From Rhizobium cauense (GTDB lineage: Bacteria > Pseudomonadota > Alphaproteobacteria > Rhizobiales > Rhizobiaceae), in assembly GCF_019511525.1 (NCBI RefSeq), contig NZ_JAEUAT010000014.1, positions 62,001-126,000 of the forward strand: 64,000 nt of DNA, written 5' to 3'. Made by a program: the position numbers and the translations under genes. Shown piece by piece: positions 8,856 through 17,408 of the stretch. Positions within the stretch are counted from its first letter, which is position 1. The number at the start of each line of letters is the position of its first letter. The notes below the pieces were generated by a model that searched no databases, was not told the DNA's origin, and saw only the letters and a program-made list of their open reading frames with translations.

Positions 8856-9173
8856 TGCGCGTGTTTAGGCTCCACGCTCGACCCTCCGGCCCAACAAAAG
8901 CGCGTCCTGCGAAGAACCACCTTCTCCGGCATGCCCCGCCAGAGGCGCTCCGCGCGTCAACAATGAGTACAAAAGGACAATCTGTAACGTCTGATGAAGG
9001 TGCGACCAGTCAACGCTGTGCGGCGCTGGGCTCGTATAGGCGGCATGGACGTGCCTGACATACGCCCCAAGAAGCAAGCCCGGCTATGCCTGTCGTTGAT
9101 GCTCTTGCCCCTTCCGTGGGCCGAAACAAAACAGCCTCCAAACGCAGGAACGAGGCACTACCGACGTTTTAGG
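8856..9173. other. Intergenic, no gene recognised
   Basis: Only short frames without recognisable motifs or ribosome sites. I see no RNA gene and no clear repeat. Confidence 0.4.
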
Positions 9174-9416
9174 CTAGTGAACAGCAACCGATGTCGGCGC
9201 ATTGACATGAGCGACGGGCACACCAGGAAACCGAGCAATAAGCATCCCGGTGAGTTCTTCTTGCGTACGATGACCGCGGTTGAAAAGGTCGACTGCGGCG
9301 CTGCAGATGACTTCCGACGTCCTGTCATCTGGCTTAGCCTTGTAATGTCGGTACCACGACTGAACGGAAAGCGAGAGTACGGCCAAATCGGCTTCCAGGA
9401 TACTCGTGACTAGCAT
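9174..9416 (-). CDS. Hypothetical small protein
   Basis: 80 aa. A GGGGGAGATGAGGA stretch directly precedes the ATG, a good ribosome site. The composition is protein-like (VLSLSVQSWYRHYKAKPDD, then ICSAAVDLFNRGHRTQEEL) with an amphipathic helical pattern and no membrane segment or signal peptide. I do not recognise a family. It may be paired with the small gene at 9522-9716 on the same strand. Confidence 0.45.
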   Translation of the reverse strand: MLVTSILEADLAVLSLSVQSWYRHYKAKPDDRTSEVICSAAVDLFNRGHRTQEELTGMLIARFPGVPVAHVNAPTSVAVH

Positions 9417-9521
9417 TCCTCATCTCCCCCAAGAAACAAACGTTGATGCTGAGCCCGGACCTGTAGCGAGCGCGCCGGTCCCCAGCCGATTGATTGGCAC
9501 CGCCAGACGATCTGGCGTCTA

Positions 9522-9716
9522 TTACGAAGCGACCGTCTGTCCTCCATCGTTCGCAAGATGCGCAACAATAGCGCGCCGGATTTCGGTAACCGTATCGAAG
9601 AGCCTGTTGTCCAGATCAATGACACTGAATCGGACAGCGATGAACTTCAGACGGCTTTCTACGGGAACAGCGATCCCGACTTCCTGACCGTTGAATATGA
9701 CAGCCTGTTTTTGCAT
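9522..9716 (-). CDS. Hypothetical small protein, rhizobial type
   Basis: 64 aa if started at the internal ATG 9714-9716 (MQKQAVIFNGQEVGIAVP); the frame extends 14 codons further upstream without better support. The pattern RLKFIAVRFSVIDLDNRLFDTVTEIRRAI reads as a compact beta-beta-alpha fold and resembles short conserved hypothetical proteins in rhizobial plasmids, from memory only. Function unknown. Confidence 0.45.
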   Translation of the reverse strand: MQKQAVIFNGQEVGIAVPVESRLKFIAVRFSVIDLDNRLFDTVTEIRRAIVAHLANDGGQTVAS

Positions 9717-9758
9717 GGCAAACCCCGAGTACACACTTATCGTGCGGACCATAAGCAA

Positions 9759-10400
9759 TTTTCGGTGATGGATTTACGACGTGTCAGAGCGACGATGCGG
9801 CTCGATATAGGGTCGAAACGCAATGGCACACTCGCCGCAAATTGGCGAAGAAACAAAGTCGCTGAAGCAACGTCTTATCCTCCCTCGAGCGTGGTCATCG
9901 ACGCCGAGCCCAAGCATCAAGTTTTGATGTAGGGTACCTCTCCCACGAGAAAACGTATTCGAGAAAATCTCGGCAAGCAACTGATTTTTGAGATTTTTTA
10001 GCGTTTTGAATAATATGATAATTCCCGCACTTGCGAAGCGGAAAATGACGTACGTGCGTCGCTTCGACGGATGACAACGTCGCCTGGACGGTTACACGGG
10101 ACGGGTCGACGCCACTCACCGAGTGAAGCTTCTGACTAAGCCGTGCGACTTCAACTGAGTGTTCCGATTTCAAGGGTCTGGCAACCCTGCAAATTGATGG
10201 AGCCTTCCGTTGCCGCGGCGAAGACAGCGAGCAAACGCACCCGCGATCAACACGGCCATCCCCTTGGAAAATTGGGGGCTCGAAAGGACCTCTGCGACGA
10301 GGATGTGATCGTGCGCCGTCTATTTCGGTTATCGACTGGCGTCCAAGGACATGCCAGCGGATCGCAAACCACTTCCCTCAGGCCTAAAACTCAACCGCAT
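9759..10400. other. Intergenic, no gene recognised
   Basis: About 640 bases with only overlapping shadow frames. A locally AT-rich patch (9985-10025) could hold a promoter, but there is no convincing gene beside it. Confidence 0.4.
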
Positions 10401-11198
10401 CTACCAGTATTGACGAAAGTCGCCAGTCGCAGACTGCAGGAGAGTGAGCGGATAACGGCCAGGGTGATGAACCAGGGCAGTCATATTGATCGGCCGGTCC
10501 CGCTCGTCAAAGGCAATTTGGTCGACAGTGAGTACGGCTGAAGGTGAGGCAAGTTCAAGCATCGCAGCCTCGTCTGAACTGGCCAGGCGTGCGCTGAGTG
10601 TCGTCTGCCCCCGTCGCGGCTGGATACCATAGACTTCGCGCAACTCGGCATAGAGCGATCGGTTTGCGACCGTCCAGTCCATGCCTGTCAGTCCCGGCGC
10701 GCGGGAGGCTGATATCCAGTCGGTCTGGAGCACGACAGGCACGCCGTCCAGCAGTCGAAGGCGCGATAGCACGATCACATCCGACCCGGGAGGAAGGAGC
10801 AGCGGCCGCGTGATGTCGAGAGAGGCTTTGATCACCTCCATCGCTAGGAGGCGATGTCCCGGTGCACGACCGCTTGCCATTGCGGTGCTGGTAAAGCTTC
10901 TGAGAACCTCGAGCTCAAACCCCCCACCGTTTTCCGCAACATACAGGCCCTTGCCCGGCTGGCTTTGGACAACACCCTGGCGGATCAGTTCGCGCACCGC
11001 GTGGCGCACTGTGATGCGACTGACATCGTAGAGTGAAACGAGTTCCCGCTCGGAGGGTAGCTTGCCGCGCAATGGCACCTTCCCTTCCCGGATGGTCGCC
11101 AGCAGGTCTTCATAGACCTGCTGATGAAGCGGACGAGGATCGGTCCGATCGATTGCTGCGTGCCTTTGCTTCGCTGCCACCGGCTGACGGCTTGTCAC
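10401..11198 (-). CDS. GntR family regulator, HutC subfamily (UTRA domain)
   Basis: 265 aa from a GTG at 11196-11198 that follows GGGAGC; a further 43-codon extension exists but would run through the promoter region. Residues about 15-85 hold the winged HTH (YEDLLATIREGKVPLRGKLP, SERELVSLYDVSRITVRHAV), the rest a UTRA effector domain (GVPVVLQTDWISA, SLYAELREVYGI, INMTALVHHPGRYPL). HutC-type regulators bind small effectors such as sugar phosphates, amino acids or histidine-pathway compounds. It is divergent from the CUT1 importer at 11359 and very likely represses it through the inverted repeat at 11278-11295. Confidence 0.88.
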   Translation of the reverse strand: MTSRQPVAAKQRHAAIDRTDPRPLHQQVYEDLLATIREGKVPLRGKLPSERELVSLYDVSRITVRHAVRELIRQGVVQSQPGKGLYVAENGGGFELEVLRSFTSTAMASGRAPGHRLLAMEVIKASLDITRPLLLPPGSDVIVLSRLRLLDGVPVVLQTDWISASRAPGLTGMDWTVANRSLYAELREVYGIQPRRGQTTLSARLASSDEAAMLELASPSAVLTVDQIAFDERDRPINMTALVHHPGRYPLTLLQSATGDFRQYW

Positions 11199-11270
11199 GT
11201 TGCGCTGCTCCCTGCGTCGGTGCCTGTTTGTGCTTTCGCATCTTTGCCCACAAGAGACAGAAGAGTCCAG

Positions 11271-11301
11271 TTGACATGACTGGTCATAACCAGTCCTATT
11301 A
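11271..11301 (+). promoter_or_regulatory. Promoter of CUT1 importer with HutC-type operator
   Basis: TTGACA at 11271-11276 is a consensus -35 box; CTATTA at 11296-11301 is a plausible -10. Between them lies a perfect inverted repeat, GACTGGT-CATA-ACCAGTC, at 11278-11295. A repressor bound there would cover the promoter spacer. The HutC-type gene starts about 80 bp away in the opposite direction. Confidence 0.65.
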
Positions 11302-11358
11302 GGCTCAGGAACCATAGAGTTCCCCACAGCTCAAGTGTGATAAAGACAGGAACAGCTC

Positions 11359-12615
11359 ATGTTGAAGAAATGCCTTACTGCGGTTGCAGTCTATGCCGGC
11401 CTTTGGGCCAGTGCCGCGCATGCGGAAAGCATCTCCGTTTTCTGCGCACCGACTGAGTTCGAACTTTGCACCAAGGTTGCCGACGCCTGGAAGGCGAAGA
11501 CCGGCAACGAAGCAAAGATCAACAAGATGCCGGCCCTCCTCGACGACGCGATTCCGCTTTACCAGCAATTGCTGGCGGCGAAGTCCAAGGACATCGACGT
11601 CCTGTTTCTCGACGTCATCTGGCTTGGGATGTTCAAGGCCAACCTGCTTGATCTGAAGACTATGATTCCTGCGGCCGATCAGGACAAGCACTTCGCCTCT
11701 ACACTCAACGCCGCCAAGCTGGATGACAACCTGGTCGCGATGCCAGCCTATATGGACGTCGGCCTGATGTTCTACCGCAAGGACTTGTTGGAAAAGTATG
11801 GCAAGCAGCCGCCGAAGACCTGGGATGAGCTCGCTGCCACCGCAAAGGATATTCAGGACAAGGAGCGCGCGGCCGGCAACGCCAAGATGTGGGGCTACGC
11901 CTGGCAAGCAAAAAGCTATGAAGGCCTGACCTGCGATGCGATCGAGTTGATTGCATCGAACGGCGGCGGCACGATCATCGCGGACGACGGCAAGGTGACT
12001 ATTGACAACCCGCAGGCAGTTGAAGCGATCGAAAAGGCCAAGGGTTGGATCGGGTCGATCAGCCCGGAGGGCGTTCTGAACTACGACGAGGAAGCATCGC
12101 GTGCCGTCTTTGAATCGGGCGACGCCGTTTTCCACCGTAACTGGCCCTACGTCTGGGGCACGTCCCACAAGGAAGGCAGCTCGATCATCGACAAGGTGGG
12201 CGTCATGCCGCTTCCGGTCGGCAAGGACGGTCAGAAATCCAGCGGATGCCTTGGGCCGATGTACTATGGTGTCTCCAAGTACAGCGCCAAGCCTGAGGTC
12301 GCTGCCGATTTCGTGAACTTCATCACCGGTCCTGACATGCAGAAGATGCGTGCAGTAGAAGCAACCCTCAACCCCTCGATCCAGGCGCTCTACAGCGATC
12401 CTGAAGTTCTGGAAAAGATCCCCTTCCTGAAAGACAACCAGCAAGCGTTCGCCGATAGCGCCGTGCGTCCGTCCGGCTACACCGGCACAAGCTACAACCG
12501 TGTCTCACAGGCCTTCTACCGCGCCACGCATGACATGCTGTCCGGCAGCGGCGATGCGAAGGACGGCTATGCTTCGCTCGCCAAGCGCCTGGAAAAACTC
12601 AAAGAGAGCCGTTGA
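11359..12615 (+). CDS. ABC sugar-binding protein (CUT1, family 1)
   Basis: 418-aa periplasmic binding protein with a Sec signal peptide (residues 1-23, cleavage after AHA). The mature part begins ESISVFCAPTEFELCTKVADAW; VAMPAYMDVGLMFYRKDLLEKYGKQPPKTWDEL is split here by a normal family 1 pattern for maltose/trehalose-like proteins, and FHRNWPYVW is the typical hinge stretch. First gene of an operon with ATPase, two permeases and an acetyltransferase; controlled by the operator-bearing promoter upstream. The sugar is not known. Confidence 0.9.
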   Translation: MLKKCLTAVAVYAGLWASAAHAESISVFCAPTEFELCTKVADAWKAKTGNEAKINKMPALLDDAIPLYQQLLAAKSKDIDVLFLDVIWLGMFKANLLDLKTMIPAADQDKHFASTLNAAKLDDNLVAMPAYMDVGLMFYRKDLLEKYGKQPPKTWDELAATAKDIQDKERAAGNAKMWGYAWQAKSYEGLTCDAIELIASNGGGTIIADDGKVTIDNPQAVEAIEKAKGWIGSISPEGVLNYDEEASRAVFESGDAVFHRNWPYVWGTSHKEGSSIIDKVGVMPLPVGKDGQKSSGCLGPMYYGVSKYSAKPEVAADFVNFITGPDMQKMRAVEATLNPSIQALYSDPEVLEKIPFLKDNQQAFADSAVRPSGYTGTSYNRVSQAFYRATHDMLSGSGDAKDGYASLAKRLEKLKESR

Positions 12616-12623
12616 TTAAAGGA

Positions 12624-12652
12624 AAGATGCGGGAGCGTTGCTCCCGCATCTT
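12624..12652 (+). terminator. Strong intercistronic hairpin after binding-protein gene
   Basis: A perfect 13-bp stem (AAGATGCGGGAGC / GCTCCCGCATCTT) with a GTT loop, eight bases after the binding-protein stop. A second hairpin (CCGGCG / CGCCGG) follows at 12659-12675. No T-run follows, so partial termination or mRNA protection is more likely than complete termination. Confidence 0.75.
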
Positions 12653-12706
12653 GTGCAGCCGGCGCTCCGCGCCGGTCGAGCCCCCATGCGCAAGCCAAGG
12701 TGAACG

Positions 12707-13816
12707 ATGGCATCGGTTTCGATGGAGTCCGTTTCGAAGAACTTCGGAACACACAGTGTTATTCATGATGTAGACCTGAAGATCGACGATGGTGAATTCG
12801 TTGTCTTCGTCGGCCCCTCCGGATGCGGAAAATCCACGCTGCTGCGCATCGTGGCAGGCCTGATCTCCGCCTCCTCAGGAACGGTCAAGATTGGTGGCGA
12901 CGATGTCACCGATGTCCCCGCCTCCAAGCGCGGGGTGGCTTTCGTGTTTCAATCCTATGCGCTCTACCCGCATATGACTGTCGCCCGCAATATTGGTTTT
13001 GCGCTCGAGACCATGGGCATCCGACGCGAAGCGATTGCTCAGAAGGTGCAGCAGGTTGCCCGCATGCTGAAGGTCGACCATCTGCTTTCCAGGCGGCCGA
13101 GAGAGCTGTCCGGCGGCCAGCGCCAGCGTGTTGCGATCGGCCGGGCATTGGTGCGGCAGCCCGAGATATTCCTGTTCGATGAACCGCTCTCCAATCTCGA
13201 CGCGGATCTGAGAATGGAAATGCGTATGGAGATCGCCAAGCTTCATGCGGATCTCAAGACAACGATGATCTACGTGACGCACGATCAGTCAGAAGCCATG
13301 ACGCTTGCGGACCGGATCGTTGTTCTCAATCACGGAAGGATCGAGCAGGTCGGCACGCCTTCGGAGCTTTACCGTCAACCTGGCAATCGGTTTGTCGCAG
13401 GGTTTATCGGCAGCCCGCGCATGAATTTCCTTGCTGTCGAGACACGAGCATCCTCTGGCGCCGAGCAAATCGTGGGGCCCGGCGGGCTGGCCATAGCGCG
13501 CCAGCAAAGCGATGGAGTGCCGGTTGGTGAAATCGGCATTCGCCCGGAGGCGCTGCGCCTCGTGCCGTCTGGAACCGGTCGCCTAGATTGCGTTCTCGAG
13601 CGCATCGAGGACCTTGGACATGAACACTTCGCCTATTGCCGGGTTGGGGACAGTTCGATCTGGGTTGTTCGCCTACCTGCCGCCCCCAGTAGCGACGCTA
13701 TAGGCAAGCCAGCTGCACTCGCCTTCGATGACCATGCGGTGTTTCTCTTCGCCGCCGACGGCAGGAGACTTTTGCCGGCGATCGAGGCGCCAGGCACAAT
13801 GAGGGCCCTCCCATGA
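12707..13816 (+). CDS. ABC importer ATPase, UgpC/MsmK type
   Basis: 369 aa. Walker A GPSGCGKST at residues 36-44, the Q-loop at VFQSYALYPHMTV, signature LSGGQRQRV near residue 136, Walker B FLFDEPLSNLD and the switch His in YVTHDQSEAMT. A C-terminal TOBE/OB domain follows (IGIRPEAL). This ATPase drives the CUT1 importer encoded on both sides; the ATG follows AAGGTGAAC. Its end overlaps the next permease start (ATGA). Confidence 0.92.
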   Translation: MASVSMESVSKNFGTHSVIHDVDLKIDDGEFVVFVGPSGCGKSTLLRIVAGLISASSGTVKIGGDDVTDVPASKRGVAFVFQSYALYPHMTVARNIGFALETMGIRREAIAQKVQQVARMLKVDHLLSRRPRELSGGQRQRVAIGRALVRQPEIFLFDEPLSNLDADLRMEMRMEIAKLHADLKTTMIYVTHDQSEAMTLADRIVVLNHGRIEQVGTPSELYRQPGNRFVAGFIGSPRMNFLAVETRASSGAEQIVGPGGLAIARQQSDGVPVGEIGIRPEALRLVPSGTGRLDCVLERIEDLGHEHFAYCRVGDSSIWVVRLPAAPSSDAIGKPAALAFDDHAVFLFAADGRRLLPAIEAPGTMRALP

Positions 13817-14703
13817 GCGCGCGCCTTGCCCGCCGCGATCACCGTGCTGCCTGGCTCTTCCTGGTACCGGTCATTGTCTCAATGCTCATTGTCGCCGTCT
13901 GGCCATTGGGGCGGACATTCTTCTTCGCCTTTACAGATGCCTATCTCGACGACCCCAGCGTCTACTCCATGGTCGGCATCGACAACCTGATCGAGGTTTT
14001 CAGTGACCACACTTGGTGGATTGCCGTCAGGAACACACTGACCTTCACTATCATATCTGTAGCAATTGAAACAGCGCTTGGACTGGCAATCGCCCTTCTC
14101 ATCAACGAGGCGATACCCGGCCGCGGACTTGCACGCGCAGCCATCCTGGTTCCCTGGGCGATCCCCGTCGTGGTCTCGACCAAGATCTGGGAATGGATGC
14201 TGAACGACCAGTTTGGTGTCATCAACAAGATGCTGGAAGCCCTTGGTGTCATCGATCATGGTGTCGCCTGGACGGCGAGCGGTTCGTTGATCATGGGTGT
14301 CGTCATCTTCATCGATGTTTGGATGACCACCCCGTTCATGGTTTTGCTCATCCTCGCAGGGCTTCAGATGATTTCCCAGGAAATCTTCGAAGCCGCCGAA
14401 GTCGATGGCATTCCGACCTGGAAACGCTTCTGGTCGATCACCCTCCCAATGCTGCGGCCGGCAATCGGAGTGGCTGTGCTATTTCGCGTGCTCGATGCGC
14501 TTCGCATGTTCGACCTTTCCTACGTGCTTGCTGCAAGCAACGAAAAGGTCATGACGGTGTCGATCTACGCACGCGACCGCCTCATCAGCTTCCAGGAACT
14601 CGGTGTCGGTTCGGCGGCCTCGACCTGGGTCTTCCTGCTGGTTGCCCTGGTGGCGATCATCATTATCGGCGCCTTGCGCCTCGACAAGGCAGCGGGGCAC
14701 TGA
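13813..14703 (+). CDS. ABC sugar permease, MalF type
   Basis: 296 aa with six predicted membrane segments, beginning AWLFLVPVIVSMLIVAVWPL. The ATPase-docking EAA loop reads EIFEAAEVDGIPTWKRFW, followed by ITLPMLRPAIG. Starts within the stop of the ATPase gene by a 4-bp overlap and is followed two bases later by the partner permease. Together they form the channel of the CUT1 importer. Confidence 0.92.
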   Translation: MSARLARRDHRAAWLFLVPVIVSMLIVAVWPLGRTFFFAFTDAYLDDPSVYSMVGIDNLIEVFSDHTWWIAVRNTLTFTIISVAIETALGLAIALLINEAIPGRGLARAAILVPWAIPVVVSTKIWEWMLNDQFGVINKMLEALGVIDHGVAWTASGSLIMGVVIFIDVWMTTPFMVLLILAGLQMISQEIFEAAEVDGIPTWKRFWSITLPMLRPAIGVAVLFRVLDALRMFDLSYVLAASNEKVMTVSIYARDRLISFQELGVGSAASTWVFLLVALVAIIIIGALRLDKAAGH

Positions 14704-14705
14704 CC

Positions 14706-15584
14706 ATGACTGACATTGCTCTAGCTCGCCCTGTCCGCAAGTCCAGCGCCTACTACAGGGCGCGACGCCGAGCGCTTCGGGCGCTGCAAATCTTTGCTCT
14801 ATTGCTGGTGCTGATCTACACGCTGTTCCCATATTACTGGGCTTTCGTTTCGTCGACGAAGCAGGGCGCAGCGCTCTATCGGTCGGTACTTCTGCCAGCG
14901 CTCGACTTCACCTACTATCGACAACTGATCGACAATCCGGTGTTCATGGGATCACTCCTGAACTCCGCCTATGTCGCGGTCTCGACAACCTTCCTGTCCC
15001 TGGTGATCGGCATCAGTGCGGCCTATGCACTCGGACGCATCGACTTTCCACAGCGGCGCGCCGTCCTGATGGTTATCCTGATGATCTCGATCTTTCCACA
15101 GGTCGTCGTGCTTTCAGGCATGTTCGAGCTCATCAACTGGCTTGGGCTCTTTAACCGTCCAAGCGCGCTCATACTGACCTATCTTCTGTCAACGGTGCCG
15201 TTCACGACCTGGATTCTGACAACCTTCATTCGCGAGTTTCCACGCGAGTTGGAGGAGGCCGCGATCATCGATGGCTGTTCGCACCTTCGCATCCTTCTGA
15301 AGATACTGCTGCCGCTGATGGGACCATCACTTGCAAGCACGGGTATCCTGGCCTTCATACTGGCGTGGAACGAATTTCTCTTTGCCCTGACGTTTACGCT
15401 GACGGACGAGAACCGAACCGTGCCGGTCGCGATCGGTTTGATTGCCGGCACCAACCGTTATGAATATCCCTTCGGACAGATCATGGCTGCCTCGGTGACT
15501 GTCACGTTGCCGCTGATAGCAGTTGTACTGATCTTCCAGCGCCGCATCGTTGCTGGCCTGACAGCCGGCGCCGTCAAGGGGTGA
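14706..15584 (+). CDS. ABC sugar permease, MalG type
   Basis: 292 aa from the ATG at 14706; the open frame extends far upstream, but that part is the antisense-like shadow of the MalF-type gene. Six membrane segments; the EAA loop is FPRELEEAAIIDGCSHLRIL, and the C-terminus is VAGLTAGAVKG, a near-invariant ending of this family. Pairs with the MalF-type subunit. Confidence 0.92.
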   Translation: MTDIALARPVRKSSAYYRARRRALRALQIFALLLVLIYTLFPYYWAFVSSTKQGAALYRSVLLPALDFTYYRQLIDNPVFMGSLLNSAYVAVSTTFLSLVIGISAAYALGRIDFPQRRAVLMVILMISIFPQVVVLSGMFELINWLGLFNRPSALILTYLLSTVPFTTWILTTFIREFPRELEEAAIIDGCSHLRILLKILLPLMGPSLASTGILAFILAWNEFLFALTFTLTDENRTVPVAIGLIAGTNRYEYPFGQIMAASVTVTLPLIAVVLIFQRRIVAGLTAGAVKG

Positions 15585-15603
15585 CCATCAAAGGACCAAT
15601 TTC

Positions 15604-16107
15604 ATGGACATGCTTGTCAAACTCTACGATCTCACGACGGATGTTTCCCTTGACGCGAAAATGCAACGGCAAGGCATTACGATCCGCCGCGTCCTGCCAC
15701 CTGAACTGAAGGCCCTGACCGATTGGATCACCCCCCGCTTCGGCGCTGGGTGGTCTTCCGAAGCAACCGCAGCCACTATGCGCCAGCCACCGACCTGCTT
15801 TATCGCGATCCAGAGCGGCAAGCTGATCGGCTTCGCCTGCCACGACGCAACAGCAAAGGGTTTTTTCGGGCCGACGGGCGTCGACACTGCTGCCCGCGGC
15901 CAGGGTGTCGGCCACGCACTGCTTTTGACGACGCTCCTCGATATGTACGCACAAGGATACGCCTATGGCGTGATCGGCGGAGCCGGGCCCATGGATTTCT
16001 ACCGCCGGAGCGTTGGCGCCATTCCAATCGAAGGGTCGGTCCCCGGAATATATCGGGGAATGTTGTCTGAGGCAGAGCCGGATGAAATCTCGCAATCACA
16101 CAGTTAG
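15604..16107 (+). CDS. GNAT family N-acetyltransferase
   Basis: 167 aa. The acetyl-CoA pyrophosphate loop is visible as RGQGVGHALLL near residue 97, and a second typical stretch, GVIGGAGPMDFYRRS, near residue 125. Last gene of the CUT1 operon, 19 bp after the MalG-type gene with an AAAGGA site. Members acetylate amines; its place at the end of a sugar-importer operon under a HutC-type regulator suggests an amino sugar or sugar-amine substrate, which is inference only. Confidence 0.8.
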   Translation: MDMLVKLYDLTTDVSLDAKMQRQGITIRRVLPPELKALTDWITPRFGAGWSSEATAATMRQPPTCFIAIQSGKLIGFACHDATAKGFFGPTGVDTAARGQGVGHALLLTTLLDMYAQGYAYGVIGGAGPMDFYRRSVGAIPIEGSVPGIYRGMLSEAEPDEISQSHS

Positions 16108-16268
16108 CCGTGGTCGAAGCGATCCCGCCGGTCGGTGCTCTCATTATCTGTTGCAAGGGGGACTGCTTTAAACACGGATAGAGTACCTTTTGGGTCCTCT
16201 GCGAGACGTGACGAATGCCGCAAGACCTTGCCAAGAATGGCACCGCTCAGTTCGCGATCGCATGTTGA

Positions 16269-17147
16269 TCATTCAGATTCCACCGACTGCGCCTTGTACT
16301 GGGAAGGGCTGCAGCCCACCAGGTCCTGAAATTGTGTGGACAGATGAAAGGCCGAGCTGAACCCTAAAAGACCGGCAACCTCCTTGATGGATTTGTCCGT
16401 GTTGGCAAAAATGTCCTGGGCGCGGCGTATTCTCAACGAGACCAGGTGCTGCTTGGGAGAAACACCGGCCTTCTCGCGAAAGACACGTCGGAAGTATGAG
16501 TAGCTGACCCCGAGCTCGCGCGCGACATCCTCGACCGATATTCGCTGTGTACAGCGTTCCATCAAGATCACGCGTGCCCGCTCGACGAGGCGATCTGCTG
16601 GGGCGGCTGATGCCAGCTCCTTTTGCTGGGACAACAACGCAAGGAGCTGCAGACCGAGTGTCGAAATGAGCGGTTGATTGGCGAGCCCCTCATCTTCGGC
16701 CAGACCGTGGATCCTCTCGAAGATGGAAGCAAATTCCGGCGTTGATGGCAGAACCGACCGTGTGGGATCGATCAGCCCCGCCATTCGCGCGAACTCGAAC
16801 GCACTGCTGCGGCATTCGATCCAGTTTTCTGTCCATCCGAGATCGGGATCCGGCGCAAAGCGATGCCAAACGCCTGGAAACAAAAGAACGATCGATCCAG
16901 CCTCAACCAGCTGGCTCCTGCCTCGACGTCCGAATTCGAACAGGCCACGCCCTTCAGCGATGAGAATCACTTGGTAGGCCTGCAGGATGCGGCCTCTCTT
17001 CCAGTCGAAATGGTGGTCATCGGGATGGCGGATTGGGGGATAGACGGAATGAGGTAGTATTTTCGTATGCCCAGTGGAGATCGCGGTGCAACCCCATGCA
17101 GAACATAGCCGATTATCGGGTAAATAGACGAAATAATTCTGCGTCAT
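16269..17147 (-). CDS. AraC family transcriptional regulator
   Basis: 292 aa. Residues about 1-150 form a cupin-like ligand-binding arm (ILQAYQVILIAEGRGLFEFG, GSIVLLFPGVWHRFAPD); the last 100 hold two HTH motifs (ISVEDVARELGVSYSYFRRVF and IKEVAGLLGFSSAFHLSTQF). Divergent from the isomerase-like/CUT2 operon that starts at 17409, so it is the likely activator of that operon in response to its sugar. Confidence 0.9.
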   Translation of the reverse strand: MTQNYFVYLPDNRLCSAWGCTAISTGHTKILPHSVYPPIRHPDDHHFDWKRGRILQAYQVILIAEGRGLFEFGRRGRSQLVEAGSIVLLFPGVWHRFAPDPDLGWTENWIECRSSAFEFARMAGLIDPTRSVLPSTPEFASIFERIHGLAEDEGLANQPLISTLGLQLLALLSQQKELASAAPADRLVERARVILMERCTQRISVEDVARELGVSYSYFRRVFREKAGVSPKQHLVSLRIRRAQDIFANTDKSIKEVAGLLGFSSAFHLSTQFQDLVGCSPSQYKAQSVESE

Positions 17148-17408
17148 GGGTCATCGCAAAGGATCAGTTTTTGTATGCTTCAGATCATTTTTGAAGAAAA
17201 GACCGGGATGTCAACTCGTATCTCGGGTGTTAGGTTCTAATCCAGAGGATAGGACCGGCAACGCAAGTTGCCGCTAAAGGCATAAAGCCACGCCGCAAGC
17301 CCAGTTTTGCGGCTCTGGAGGAGACAAGACAGTGTTATCGCTTTTGAGCGCGGCGGGCGTGCGCCTGCTGCAAGGTCCCGCGCGTTGTTTGCGAATGGCG
17401 TGCCGGGC

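Noticed and set aside
11305..12444. 379-codon minus-strand frame
   Set aside because: Antisense to the CUT1 binding-protein gene, which has a signal peptide and family motifs.
14193..14705. Upstream extension of the MalG-type permease frame
   Set aside because: Lies in the MalF-type gene in another frame and is not membrane-protein-like; the ATG at 14706 fits the family length.
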